Source: Aliiroseovarius sp. Z3 (lineage in GTDB: Bacteria; Pseudomonadota; Alphaproteobacteria; Rhodobacterales; Rhodobacteraceae). From it: a stretch of 64,000 nt of DNA. The notes beneath the pieces were generated by a model. That model was not told the origin of the DNA. It worked only from the letters and a program-made list of their open reading frames with translations, and did not search any database. A program made the position numbers and the translations under genes. The stretch covers positions 186,001-250,000 of the forward strand of contig NZ_JAFMZK010000001.1 in the NCBI RefSeq assembly GCF_029105185.1. The letters run 5' to 3'. Position 1 is the first letter of the stretch; every line of letters starts with the position of its first letter. Of the stretch, positions 19,459 through 27,554 are shown piece after piece.

Positions 19459-20810
19459 GCCAATCCCTTCGCACACCGTTTCTGTTTGCGCTGGTGGCGC
19501 TTCTGTTCATCCTCGAAGGCTCGTCCCAGTTCTGGATCTTTTCAGGCAGCTGGAACTCCTCTATCACCATCCTGAACATGGCGCTTATCTCTGCCGTGAT
19601 GGCATTGGGCGTGAACCTGCAATGGGGCTATGCGGGCCTGTTCAATGTCGGGATCATGGGCTTTGTCGCGTTGGGTGGTCTGGCAACCGTGCTGATTTCC
19701 ATGCCCCCCACGCCGGGAGCATGGAGCGGCGGCGGCTTCAGGATCGTCGCCGGCCTGATCATGGGCGCGGCCACGATCGCATTGATGATCTGGCAACATA
19801 AATCCATGGCGCAGGGGCGGCTGCGTGCACTGGTCATGTTTGCCACGCTCGCGGTCGGTTTCTTCGTGTTCCGCTGGATCTTTGATGCAGGTGTCGCGGG
19901 GGTCGAGGCGATCAACCCGGCGCAAACCGGGTATCTCGGCGGTCTGAACCCCGGTGGGCAAGACAACTATCGCGCCCATGGGTACATGACGCTGCTGGCT
20001 TGGCCGGTGGGCGCTTTGCTTGCGGCGGGGGCCGCTTGGTTGGTCGGCAAAACGGCACTTGGCCTGCGGTCCGATTATCTGGCGATTGCGACGCTGGGCA
20101 TCGCCGAAATCATTCTGGCCGTCGTCAAGAATGAAGACTGGCTTGGGCGCGGCGTAAAAAATGTGATCGGTTTGCCCCGCCCCGTGCCGTACGAGGTCGA
20201 CCTTCAACAAAGCACCAGTTTCATCGAGAAGGCAGATTCCATCGGTATGAATGTCACCACGGCCTCGACGCTTGCGGTGAAACTGTCTTATTCGCTGCTG
20301 TTCACCGCGGTGTTGTTGGTGCTTGTGATCCTTGCACAATTGTCCCTGAAATCACCTTGGGGCCGGATGATGCGCGCCATTCGCGATAACGAGGTCGCGG
20401 CGCAGGCGATGGGCAAGGACGTCACACGACGCCATTTACAGATCTTCGTGCTTGGTTCCGCCCTATGTGGTCTGGCAGGGGCAATGATGACCACGCTGGA
20501 TGGACAATTGACGCCCGGCACATACCAGCCCTTGCGCTATACATTCCTGATCTGGGTGATGGTGATCGTAGGTGGGTCGGGCAATAATCTTGGCGCGGTG
20601 CTGGGGGCCTTCGTGATCTGGTTCTTCTGGATTCAGGTTGAACCGATTGGCAATTCGGTGATGTCATTCGTCACCTCTGGCATGTCGGACGGATCAGCTC
20701 TGAAATCCCACCTTTTGGACTCTGCCGCCCATATGCGGCTCTTCTCGATGGGGATCATCCTTCTGTTGGTATTGCGGTTCAGTCCGCAAGGTCTGATCCC
20801 CGAGAAATAG
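19455..20810 (+). CDS. livM: Liv-type ABC transporter permease (LivM)
   Basis: Partner permease, 451 residues, longer than usual for LivM (about 300-430) because of an extended loop of about 100 residues in the first half (from PPTPGAWSGGG to NYRAHGYMT). Typical features are LNMALISAVMALGVNLQWGY near the N-terminus, RSDYLAIATLGIAEI, and GRMMRAIRDNEVAAQAMG followed by IVGGSGNNLGAVLGA. Ends the transporter operon; a nucleotidyltransferase gene follows after 7 bases. Confidence 0.92.
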   Translation: MSQSLRTPFLFALVALLFILEGSSQFWIFSGSWNSSITILNMALISAVMALGVNLQWGYAGLFNVGIMGFVALGGLATVLISMPPTPGAWSGGGFRIVAGLIMGAATIALMIWQHKSMAQGRLRALVMFATLAVGFFVFRWIFDAGVAGVEAINPAQTGYLGGLNPGGQDNYRAHGYMTLLAWPVGALLAAGAAWLVGKTALGLRSDYLAIATLGIAEIILAVVKNEDWLGRGVKNVIGLPRPVPYEVDLQQSTSFIEKADSIGMNVTTASTLAVKLSYSLLFTAVLLVLVILAQLSLKSPWGRMMRAIRDNEVAAQAMGKDVTRRHLQIFVLGSALCGLAGAMMTTLDGQLTPGTYQPLRYTFLIWVMVIVGGSGNNLGAVLGAFVIWFFWIQVEPIGNSVMSFVTSGMSDGSALKSHLLDSAAHMRLFSMGIILLLVLRFSPQGLIPEK

Positions 20811-20817
20811 CGCCATC

Positions 20818-21411
20818 ATGTCCCGCCCCCCATCCCTTGCCGTGTTGATCATGGCCGCGGGCCAATCGCAGCGGATGGGGCGGGACAAGCTGTTGCTCTG
20901 CGGGTCGGATGGAATCACCTTGCTGGCCCATCGGATCGACACCGCGATCCAAACAGGGCACCGCGTGTTTGTCGCCCTGCCACCGGGCGATACGCGACGG
21001 CTTGATGTAGTTTCGAGGACTGAAGCAACACCAATCCCCTGCCCCAATGCCCATCTTGGAATGGGCCACAGCCTGTCTGATGCGATAAAGATGTTACCGA
21101 GCTGCGACGGCGTGTTGATCCTGCTGGCTGACATGCCCGCACTGACATCCGATGATTTGCGCAACGTCAGCGCCGGGTATGATCCCGACTGGGTCATACG
21201 CGGTGGGGCACAGGATCTTGCCCCCGGACATCCAGTATTGATCCCCGCACGATTTCTGGATCGGCTGGAAACGCTTGAAGGCGATCAGGGAGCACGAAAC
21301 CTGCTAAAGAGCCTGCCGACCCGGATCGTTCCCTTGCCGCAGGATCATGCTTCTTTCGACATCGACACCCAAGAAGACTGGCAATCATGGCTGGACCGAT
21401 CCACGCCCTGA
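20818..21411 (+). CDS. MobA/MocA-like nucleotidyltransferase
   Basis: A 197-residue NTP-transferase domain protein. The signature MAAGQSQRMGRDKLLL and the metal-binding LLADMP support the MobA-like superfamily, closest in style to MocA-type molybdopterin cytidylyltransferases. Those normally serve xanthine-dehydrogenase-type enzymes, none of which is in the window, so the substrate is open. It starts 7 bases after livM and may be read through from the transporter operon. The convergent Hint gene ends 14 bases after its stop. Confidence 0.8.
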   Translation: MSRPPSLAVLIMAAGQSQRMGRDKLLLCGSDGITLLAHRIDTAIQTGHRVFVALPPGDTRRLDVVSRTEATPIPCPNAHLGMGHSLSDAIKMLPSCDGVLILLADMPALTSDDLRNVSAGYDPDWVIRGGAQDLAPGHPVLIPARFLDRLETLEGDQGARNLLKSLPTRIVPLPQDHASFDIDTQEDWQSWLDRSTP

Positions 21412-21425
21412 ACCCGCCCGACAGT

Positions 21426-22103
21426 TTACGACCCGAACAGCAGGGCAACCTCACGCTCATCCAGAACAGGGCGTGTGCGCACATAGGCCGCACGCCCCTG
21501 ATGGCTGACCAGTTTAGGCAGATGCAACAGGATTTCCTGTGCAGTTTCGGCGTCTTCGGAACGGATCTGATCCATATTCGGGCGCAGGCTTTCCACCCAG
21601 TCGTCACCGCATTTCACAAGCTCATATGTGTCAAACAACAGGTGCACGATCGTCGGGTTCACCGTCGGGTCGGGTGTGAACACACCCGCAGCCGCCAGAT
21701 GCATGGCAGGGCACAGAACTTCGCTGGTGCCAAACAGGGCATCGTTTTGCGCGTGTGAAACAAGGACCAGTTGATCTGAGGTCACGAGCGTGCTGATTTC
21801 GCGGCCATCAAAGGATGTCCGCCGCATCGGCAGGCCCGCATCTTCGGCTAAGCGGGACGTGCCAATCCAGCGCAGTGCCGAAAACCCGCCACCATAGGTT
21901 TTCACCTGATCGCCGATTTGCAGCTCACGCGCAGCCACCGGGCCGCGCAACGTCTCAACCCGTGTATTGGCGGACAGGCCAGACGACGCTATGCCCCTGC
22001 GGGAGTGGCGCCCCCGCATCGGATCGTCAACCGTTGATGTCGATGAAAATCCCGTCCAATGGATCGGGATGGTTTCCTGCACTCGGATGTCACGCAAGCT
22101 CAA
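21426..22103 (-). CDS. Hint-domain protein
   Basis: A 225-residue protein with a Hint (hedgehog/intein-type) domain: SANTRVETLRGPVAARELQI followed by GDQVKTYGGGFSALRWIG and, further on, NPTIVHLLFDTYELVKC. Single-domain or C-terminal Hint proteins are frequent in Rhodobacterales. The catalytic Cys normally found just before the GTxVxT motif is absent (it reads LSANTRVE), so self-splicing is unlikely. The start is TTG 22103, supported by TTAGGGG 8 bases upstream. Flanked by an A/T-rich 235-base region with a perfect palindrome. Confidence 0.8.
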   Translation of the reverse strand: MSLRDIRVQETIPIHWTGFSSTSTVDDPMRGRHSRRGIASSGLSANTRVETLRGPVAARELQIGDQVKTYGGGFSALRWIGTSRLAEDAGLPMRRTSFDGREISTLVTSDQLVLVSHAQNDALFGTSEVLCPAMHLAAAGVFTPDPTVNPTIVHLLFDTYELVKCGDDWVESLRPNMDQIRSEDAETAQEILLHLPKLVSHQGRAAYVRTRPVLDEREVALLFGS

Positions 22104-22307
22104 CTCATTTACCCCTAAAAAACACGCCGGATACCCCGTTCGGCACTACCTGCATACTAGCAATTTGCGCCTAAACTATGAAGAAATCCTTGGAAAATAG
22201 GTGCATTTTCAATTCTTGCGAGAGTTTTTCGACTAACAACGCCATGTCCTCGCCACAATTTGCATCCTATGATTGAATTGGCCAGAGTAGCGCGATTTTT
22301 AGGCTGC

Positions 22308-22323
22308 ATTCACTGAAGTGAAT
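22308..22323. promoter_or_regulatory. Perfect 16-bp palindrome
   Basis: ATTCACT-GA-AGTGAAT: 7-base arms around a 2-base centre, in the A/T-rich intergenic region 22104-22338, 16 bases past the cystathionine gamma-lyase-like gene and about 200 bases upstream of the Hint gene. It has the geometry of a dimeric repressor operator; no T run follows, so it is not a terminator. The rest of the intergenic region holds nothing I can support. Confidence 0.4.
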
Positions 22324-22338
22324 ATGATTCTCGCAACC

Positions 22339-23466
22339 CTATCCGTCCAGACCTGGCGTCTGCTGATCCAAAGACCGCAGCAGATCGGTCAGAAGTTCAT
22401 CGACCGGCTCGCACCCGATGGACAATCGCACGAAGCCATCCGGCACATCGTCGCCCCAACGCGCGCGCCGTTCGGCTGAACTGTGCACCCCGCCAAAGGA
22501 CGTGGCTGGCCGAAAATACCGACAACCGTTTATGAACGCCTCGGCACTGTCTTTTGTGTCCAGCACTATCCCGATCAGAAACCCAAACCGCAACATCTGC
22601 AGTTTGGCCAATTCATGCGACGGATCACATGTCAGACCCGGATAGCGGATGGTGGACACAGCCGGATGATCAATCAGCGCCTCAGCGATGATTTGTGCCG
22701 ACTGGCACATGCGATCAAATCGCACCTCAAGCGTTTCAAGTCCGCGATGCAGCAACCAGGCCGCATGGGGTGACGGGATAGAGCCCGACATTTTTCGCCA
22801 ATCCAGAACCGCTTCCTGCAGGGCGACACTGCGCGTGGCAACATGGCCCATCAAAACGTCAGAATGCCCACCCGGCGCTTTCGTATCTGCCGCGACAACC
22901 ACATCTGCGCCCAGATCCAAAGGACGTTGGCCAAACGGGGTCATCGTTGTGTTGTCGACGATGCTCACGCCGCCTGTACTGCGCACCGCCGTCGCAATTG
23001 CCCGAATGTCGCACAGATCAAGCCCAGGGTTAGACGGGCTTTCCATGAACACAACGTCTATACCCTCAAAACCGCCATCGGAAAAACCGAGCGTGGGCCG
23101 TTCAACCACGCGTATCCCAAGCGGCGACAGGAACCGGTCGGCCAGCAATCGCGTAACGTAATATCCATCCGATGGAACAAGCAGGGTTTGCCCCGCTTTC
23201 AACGTTGCAAACAGTGCCGCCGAGATTGCCGCCATGCCGGACGGAAATGCGATACAAGGCGCGGCTTCCAGCACAGAGAGGCTGTGTTCCAAAGCCTCCC
23301 ATGTTGGATTATCAATGCGCCCATAAGCGGCGGCACCATCGGGGTCGCCCGGCAGGTGAAACATCGAACTGGACACCAGCGGCAGCGCCACCGGGTCGCC
23401 CTTTGACAGCCCCTGCCCGCGCAGGTGCAACAGATCAGCGGCACGTTTCCGAGTGTCTTCGTCCAT
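22339..23466 (-). CDS. Cystathionine gamma-lyase-like PLP enzyme
   Basis: A 375-residue PLP-dependent enzyme of the Cys/Met metabolism (trans-sulfuration) family. Visible features are AYGRIDNPTWEALE near residue 47, FPSGMAAISA (PLP phosphate loop), ESPSNPGLDLCDI, VDNTTMTPFGQRPLDLGADV and the Schiff-base Lys196 in DTKAPGGHSDVLMG. The usual S-x-T-K-Y is replaced by ADTKAP, so the reaction (gamma-lyase, beta-lyase or gamma-synthase) cannot be fixed from sequence alone. ATG 23466 is preferred, with GGGGG about 8 bases upstream. It is the last gene before the island's left repeat. Confidence 0.87.
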   Translation of the reverse strand: MDEDTRKRAADLLHLRGQGLSKGDPVALPLVSSSMFHLPGDPDGAAAYGRIDNPTWEALEHSLSVLEAAPCIAFPSGMAAISAALFATLKAGQTLLVPSDGYYVTRLLADRFLSPLGIRVVERPTLGFSDGGFEGIDVVFMESPSNPGLDLCDIRAIATAVRSTGGVSIVDNTTMTPFGQRPLDLGADVVVAADTKAPGGHSDVLMGHVATRSVALQEAVLDWRKMSGSIPSPHAAWLLHRGLETLEVRFDRMCQSAQIIAEALIDHPAVSTIRYPGLTCDPSHELAKLQMLRFGFLIGIVLDTKDSAEAFINGCRYFRPATSFGGVHSSAERRARWGDDVPDGFVRLSIGCEPVDELLTDLLRSLDQQTPGLDG

Positions 23467-23533
23467 ACGTTCATCCCCCACTTCGCATCACGCAAAGATA
23501 CGCGACATGACGTCGGTTCTATCTGACATCAGA

Positions 23534-23557
23534 GTGGTGCCCAAGGAGAGACTCGAA
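23534..23557 (+). repeat. Left direct repeat of the tRNA-Leu island (att-like)
   Basis: 24 bases identical to 30805-30828, the 3' end of tRNA-Leu(CAA): part of the T arm, the acceptor strand, the encoded CCA and one base beyond. Same orientation as the tRNA copy. Identity stops sharply on both sides, as expected for an integration crossover duplication. Confidence 0.85.
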
Positions 23558-23745
23558 ACCCGGCTTCACTCGACGTCACACTGTTCCACAATATTTGACC
23601 GTTAACTTGTGTCACTGACGACTTAGCCGAAGTTCCCTACCAGCCTGATCTACAGCTCGCCTCCTCATGTCGAAGCGATGCACTCCAAGTCATTTGCATC
23701 AGTCGATCTAGCTGGGCGTGTGCGCCGATAAGAGATTGCCGTCAC

Positions 23746-25983
23746 CTAGTCACTGCAGATCTGGTCTAAAGCGCGTTCGAAATCCTGAATTTCAACTTGA
23801 TATGGGAGCACAGGAAAACGTTCCGATGCGATCAACCCATCAACAAAACGCCCGAGGATCCAGTGATGTTCATGCCCCCGGTATCCGGAAAGCACCTGGA
23901 AGTAGTTCAAACAAGCCTCTCTGGCTGACATAACTCCGACTTTGATAGGTTCGCAGGCAAAAAGCACATTCGTCAAAGCCGCCCCTGTTGGCCCGATAAT
24001 TGCCCGTGCTTCGGCCATCATTTTTACCTGATCAAGCAGTGACAAGCTCGCTGGATCCAGAATTTCGAAACCGCGTTTTTCCGCCAGTTCCAAGAGTTCG
24101 GACTCGTTTAGCAATGGCCTTCGCTCGGAATCGATCTCGCGTCGCGAGAAGTAGATGTTACGACTGCGCTTCCGAGTGCCTACCAACTGCTGAATTCGCT
24201 CGCGTAATGGCTCGAAATATTGCGGCTCCAGCATTTCCGTCATGCGCGGTGGGTCGGGAAGAATTGCATCTCGAAAACGATAACGCACACCTGCCTCGAC
24301 TTTGAATAGTTGCTCGTCTTTGAACCCCATCAGCTCGAGAAACGTCAGTCCCCAGCCAGGCGTGTCGGAATCAATTGCGATTTTTCGCCCGTCCAATGCT
24401 CCGATCTTTGCAAGATACGGCAACCGGCCGAAATTCTGAGCGACCGCATGGAAGAAGTTATCGTAGTGCGCTGGCGAACCGCCCAGCAACACAACCGGAG
24501 CATCGACGTTTACGCTCTCACAATCATCCACAATCAACGCATGTGAGCCGGCGGCGGCAAGAATATGGTCAGTCTTCCGCAAAAAATGACTGGGATCTTC
24601 GGGTCCAAACAACTTGTCATCTTGCCAAATGTAGCGACGATCAAACACGCACAAGTCATTGACCTGTCGGCAGTTCATCGCACGAAGATTCAGACTTTCG
24701 GTCAACTCAAGCCGTTGGTTTTCCGCATATGCGTTAAACCGGAAGTCCAATGTCGATTTTGAATGCTTGTCCGCTTGCCCATCCAGTTTGGCGATGAAGT
24801 CTTGCTGATGACCAAAGGGAACTACCCGTCCCTTACCTGAAAGTCCTTTCCACCGGTTTTCAAACATATCCAGCGCATCTTGTTCTGACCCCGCCATGAG
24901 TGCGGCATCCAATGCAGCATCTTTCAGCCGTTTGTTTCCTTTTGGTGTTTCGTCAACTTCCGCTGAAAAGCGACAAATCTTGGCGTAGAAATCCAGATCA
25001 ATCTCGATGCCATAGCAAGTATGTTTGTACAACAATATCTTCGACAACAGCGCATTTGCGTCTGCGTGCGTGGGCGCATGTCCGAGAGCTTCCGCACACA
25101 CAATGTGGGCGGTGTCGAGTACGGTCCAAAAGTTAGCCAGATAGCTTTCTTTTTCCAATGCTCCAAACCGTGCCAGGCTTTTGGTTTGGCGACTTTCCGA
25201 TCGAACAACAAATGGCAACGCCACGCATGGTTGGAAGAGTTGAGCTGCAATTGCAGCTTGTTGGCTGGCATGAGTGTCTGAATCTGCCGATGAAGCATTT
25301 CGCGCAATCTCGGTGGTAGCCGGAAGGATATGCGAGAGCCAATGCGCTTGACTGCCAAACGCCTCTTCAACCTTGGCGTTTGAAAACTCGGTTTCTATGA
25401 TGCGGTTGACCGCCTGTCTTACCTTCGCCGAATCTCCATGTTTGTAGGAGTTGGACACCATTCGAAACGCCGCAGTGTTACGTACCTTGGCCTGTAACTG
25501 TTGATCACTGCTTATATCCTCGAAAAGCTCGATAGCGCGTTCTCGGTCGCCTGATCGCAAATAAGCATCAGCCGCCTTGAATCGCCCCTTATAGGGCAAT
25601 GAACTCTTCATATCACCTGCCTCAAAAGCCCTGATGTAGGATTCTTCGCTTCGGGTATGGAAAGCCAGGAGTACGAGCAGTTTGCTACTATTTTCTTCGC
25701 TGCCTTCTGCCCGGACAAACTCCGAGAGCTTCTCGATCGGAGGTGCGTCTTTGTTTTCAAGTATGCCAAGCGCTATGGCCTTTTGGGTTTTCGATGGGAC
25801 AGACGCGTTCTTTCTGAACATGTCAGACAGCCCCGCGATCAACGCATCACCCTTTGCCTCGCGGGCCAAATCGACATATTTTCTGAATTCGTCACCATCC
25901 TGGTAGCCTGCGCGATAACGTAAAGTACGCCTTCTCAAAGCACTTAGAAGTTTACGCGCTACGAGTGTTGTATCAGAGCCCAA
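23746..25983 (-). CDS. GT61-family glycosyltransferase with long N-terminal helical region
   Basis: About 745 residues. The C-terminal 300 match the GT61 (DUF563) family of glycosyltransferases: GGSPAHYDNFFHAVAQNFGRL, RKIAIDSDTPGW, RNIYFSRREIDSERRPLLNE and the closing IIGPTGAALTNVLFACEP. The first 400 residues are helical and contain TPR-like stretches (AADAYLRSGDRERAIELFED). It probably transfers the modified sugar or a neighbour in a surface glycan. The start is read as TTG 25983 because GGGAGAG lies 6 bases before it; TTG 25998 has none. It is the last gene of the island operon and lies next to the left repeat. Confidence 0.87.
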   Translation of the reverse strand: MGSDTTLVARKLLSALRRRTLRYRAGYQDGDEFRKYVDLAREAKGDALIAGLSDMFRKNASVPSKTQKAIALGILENKDAPPIEKLSEFVRAEGSEENSSKLLVLLAFHTRSEESYIRAFEAGDMKSSLPYKGRFKAADAYLRSGDRERAIELFEDISSDQQLQAKVRNTAAFRMVSNSYKHGDSAKVRQAVNRIIETEFSNAKVEEAFGSQAHWLSHILPATTEIARNASSADSDTHASQQAAIAAQLFQPCVALPFVVRSESRQTKSLARFGALEKESYLANFWTVLDTAHIVCAEALGHAPTHADANALLSKILLYKHTCYGIEIDLDFYAKICRFSAEVDETPKGNKRLKDAALDAALMAGSEQDALDMFENRWKGLSGKGRVVPFGHQQDFIAKLDGQADKHSKSTLDFRFNAYAENQRLELTESLNLRAMNCRQVNDLCVFDRRYIWQDDKLFGPEDPSHFLRKTDHILAAAGSHALIVDDCESVNVDAPVVLLGGSPAHYDNFFHAVAQNFGRLPYLAKIGALDGRKIAIDSDTPGWGLTFLELMGFKDEQLFKVEAGVRYRFRDAILPDPPRMTEMLEPQYFEPLRERIQQLVGTRKRSRNIYFSRREIDSERRPLLNESELLELAEKRGFEILDPASLSLLDQVKMMAEARAIIGPTGAALTNVLFACEPIKVGVMSAREACLNYFQVLSGYRGHEHHWILGRFVDGLIASERFPVLPYQVEIQDFERALDQICSD

Positions 25984-26007
25984 TTCTGTCTCTCCCAATC
26001 GTCGAGG

Positions 26008-26934
26008 TCAGCGCGCGCGCGACAGCAAACAGCCAGCCCACGATAATCCGACTCCAAAGCCGGCCAGCAAAAGCCGTTCTGCGCTAGCAAAGCGTTCATC
26101 ACAAAGCATAAGGGGGATTGAGGATGACACAGTATTCCCCGTCTCAGCAGCCATGAACGGAGCTTTTTCCGAAGAAACGCCCAAACTACTGCCGATCGTC
26201 TCGACGATGTAGCGGCTTCCTTGGTGGAGCAAATAGTAATCGACATCTTGGACATCGAGACTTTGCTCGCCCAACAGATCTTTTATCATTTGGGGCACCA
26301 CCTGTGCAGAGAAGACAAAGACGCCCCTGCCATTCATGGTCAATTCTCTTTGATCGTTGGTCGTGATCGCGCGCCCCTTGCTTCCATCACTTCCAAACAC
26401 GAAGCGTCCAAGCGACCATTGCGGCGTATCACTCAGCAGTGTGGCCGTGGCGGCATCACCGAACAACAAGGCAGTGTTCTTGTCTTCTTCGTTCAAAATC
26501 TTGGAGTACGGATCGGCCGTCACAAACAACCCGCGGGTCATGCCATTGCTTTCCATGAATGACTTTACCACTGACAAGCCCATGACAAACCCTGAACACC
26601 CAAGACTGACATCAAACGTTGCGCAGGACACGGGCAGTGACATTTTCCCATGCACTATCGCGCTGGTGTGGGGAATGCCATGACCATCTGGATTTTGCGT
26701 ACACACAACAAGGCATTCGATTTCAGCCAAATCCAGACCTGTTTTTGCAACCAGATCATTAATTGCCGCGACGCACAGATCAGAGGTTTCATCGTTTTCG
26801 TCTTTCCGGCGCGCATGCAAGAACCCCGTTTTATCGCGTAGAAAACTCTCATCGACGGAAAAACTTTCCATAAGATCGCCTTCCGTGCGCCCCCCAGACG
26901 GCACATAGCTTCCGATGGCCTCTATCCCGATCAT
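26008..26934 (-). CDS. FabH-like 3-ketoacyl-ACP synthase III
   Basis: A thiolase-fold condensing enzyme, 308 residues. The KAS III triad is complete: Cys113 (DVSLGCSGF), His237 (YLLHQGSRYI) and Asn267 (AETGNTVSSSIP). It probably starts or elongates a short acyl chain on the ACP encoded by the same operon, though KAS III relatives can also act as plain acyltransferases. The N-terminus GIEAIGSYVPSGG is family-typical. The start overlaps the stop of the preceding 207-residue gene as ATGA. The housekeeping fabH of Rhodobacterales normally sits by plsX, so this is a second, dedicated copy. Confidence 0.9.
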   Translation of the reverse strand: MIGIEAIGSYVPSGGRTEGDLMESFSVDESFLRDKTGFLHARRKDENDETSDLCVAAINDLVAKTGLDLAEIECLVVCTQNPDGHGIPHTSAIVHGKMSLPVSCATFDVSLGCSGFVMGLSVVKSFMESNGMTRGLFVTADPYSKILNEEDKNTALLFGDAATATLLSDTPQWSLGRFVFGSDGSKGRAITTNDQRELTMNGRGVFVFSAQVVPQMIKDLLGEQSLDVQDVDYYLLHQGSRYIVETIGSSLGVSSEKAPFMAAETGNTVSSSIPLMLCDERFASAERLLLAGFGVGLSWAGCLLSRAR

Positions 26935-27554
26935 TTTTTCGCTTCCATGAAGTAGATCTCCCCGGCCTCGATACCATCAAAGCTGACGGTGCTCTTGTAG
27001 ATACGCGCCGGTGCATCCGTTTGTGACGTGATCTCGATGTTCTGTGGCGTTTCAGGCCAGAACTTGAAATCGGCACGAACAAACAACCAATTTGTTGGCA
27101 ACTGGGTTTCAGTGTGCAGGCACATTCTGAGATGTTTGTTGAGTGGTACAACCTGTTCGATGAGAGAAAAATCAGCCAAGACACCGCTGGAAACCCTGCG
27201 CCCTGAAACCTCACATTGGGATACGATCTTCTCCTCGTCATATGGCTTTCGCAAACCTGCCTCCTGCCCGTTACCTGCAGGTCGTGCGGCTATATACACA
27301 GAGCTTTCATCGGCGCTGAGAAGGCTCATCTTGACGACCCATGTGGCGCTGTCAGTGACGATAGGTGCCTCCGAAACCGCAATCTCGATTTCAGAGCCTT
27401 CGATCATGTTGTTCACTGCGAAGGTGACGCGCCCGCTTGAAGCCGGGGCATACCCATGCTCTTGGCCAATGGCGCGCATTTCGTCAAACAAATCCGTCCC
27501 ATGCAAATAGGTACGAGTTCCCTTGAAGGCGATCTTCTTCTTTATGATGTCCAT
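26931..27554 (-). CDS. Unrecognised 207-aa protein of the acyl-sugar island
   Basis: A soluble protein of 207 residues without signal peptide or membrane helix, predominantly beta-strand by eye. Notable stretches are FKGTRTYLHGTDLFDEMRAI at the N-terminus, GRVTFAVNNMIEGSEIEIAV and FKFWPETPQNIEITSQTD. I cannot assign a family. It is sandwiched between the LpxD-like acyltransferase (13-base overlap) and the FabH-like gene (ATGA overlap), so it is almost certainly part of the same pathway. A hotdog-fold dehydratase or thioesterase role or a chain-length accessory is conceivable, but no catalytic motif is visible. Confidence 0.75.
   Translation of the reverse strand: MDIIKKKIAFKGTRTYLHGTDLFDEMRAIGQEHGYAPASSGRVTFAVNNMIEGSEIEIAVSEAPIVTDSATWVVKMSLLSADESSVYIAARPAGNGQEAGLRKPYDEEKIVSQCEVSGRRVSSGVLADFSLIEQVVPLNKHLRMCLHTETQLPTNWLFVRADFKFWPETPQNIEITSQTDAPARIYKSTVSFDGIEAGEIYFMEAKK

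Noticed and set aside
23534-23557. A second tRNA gene or tRNA pseudogene at the left repeat
   Set aside because: Only the last 24 bases match; no anticodon or D arm is present.
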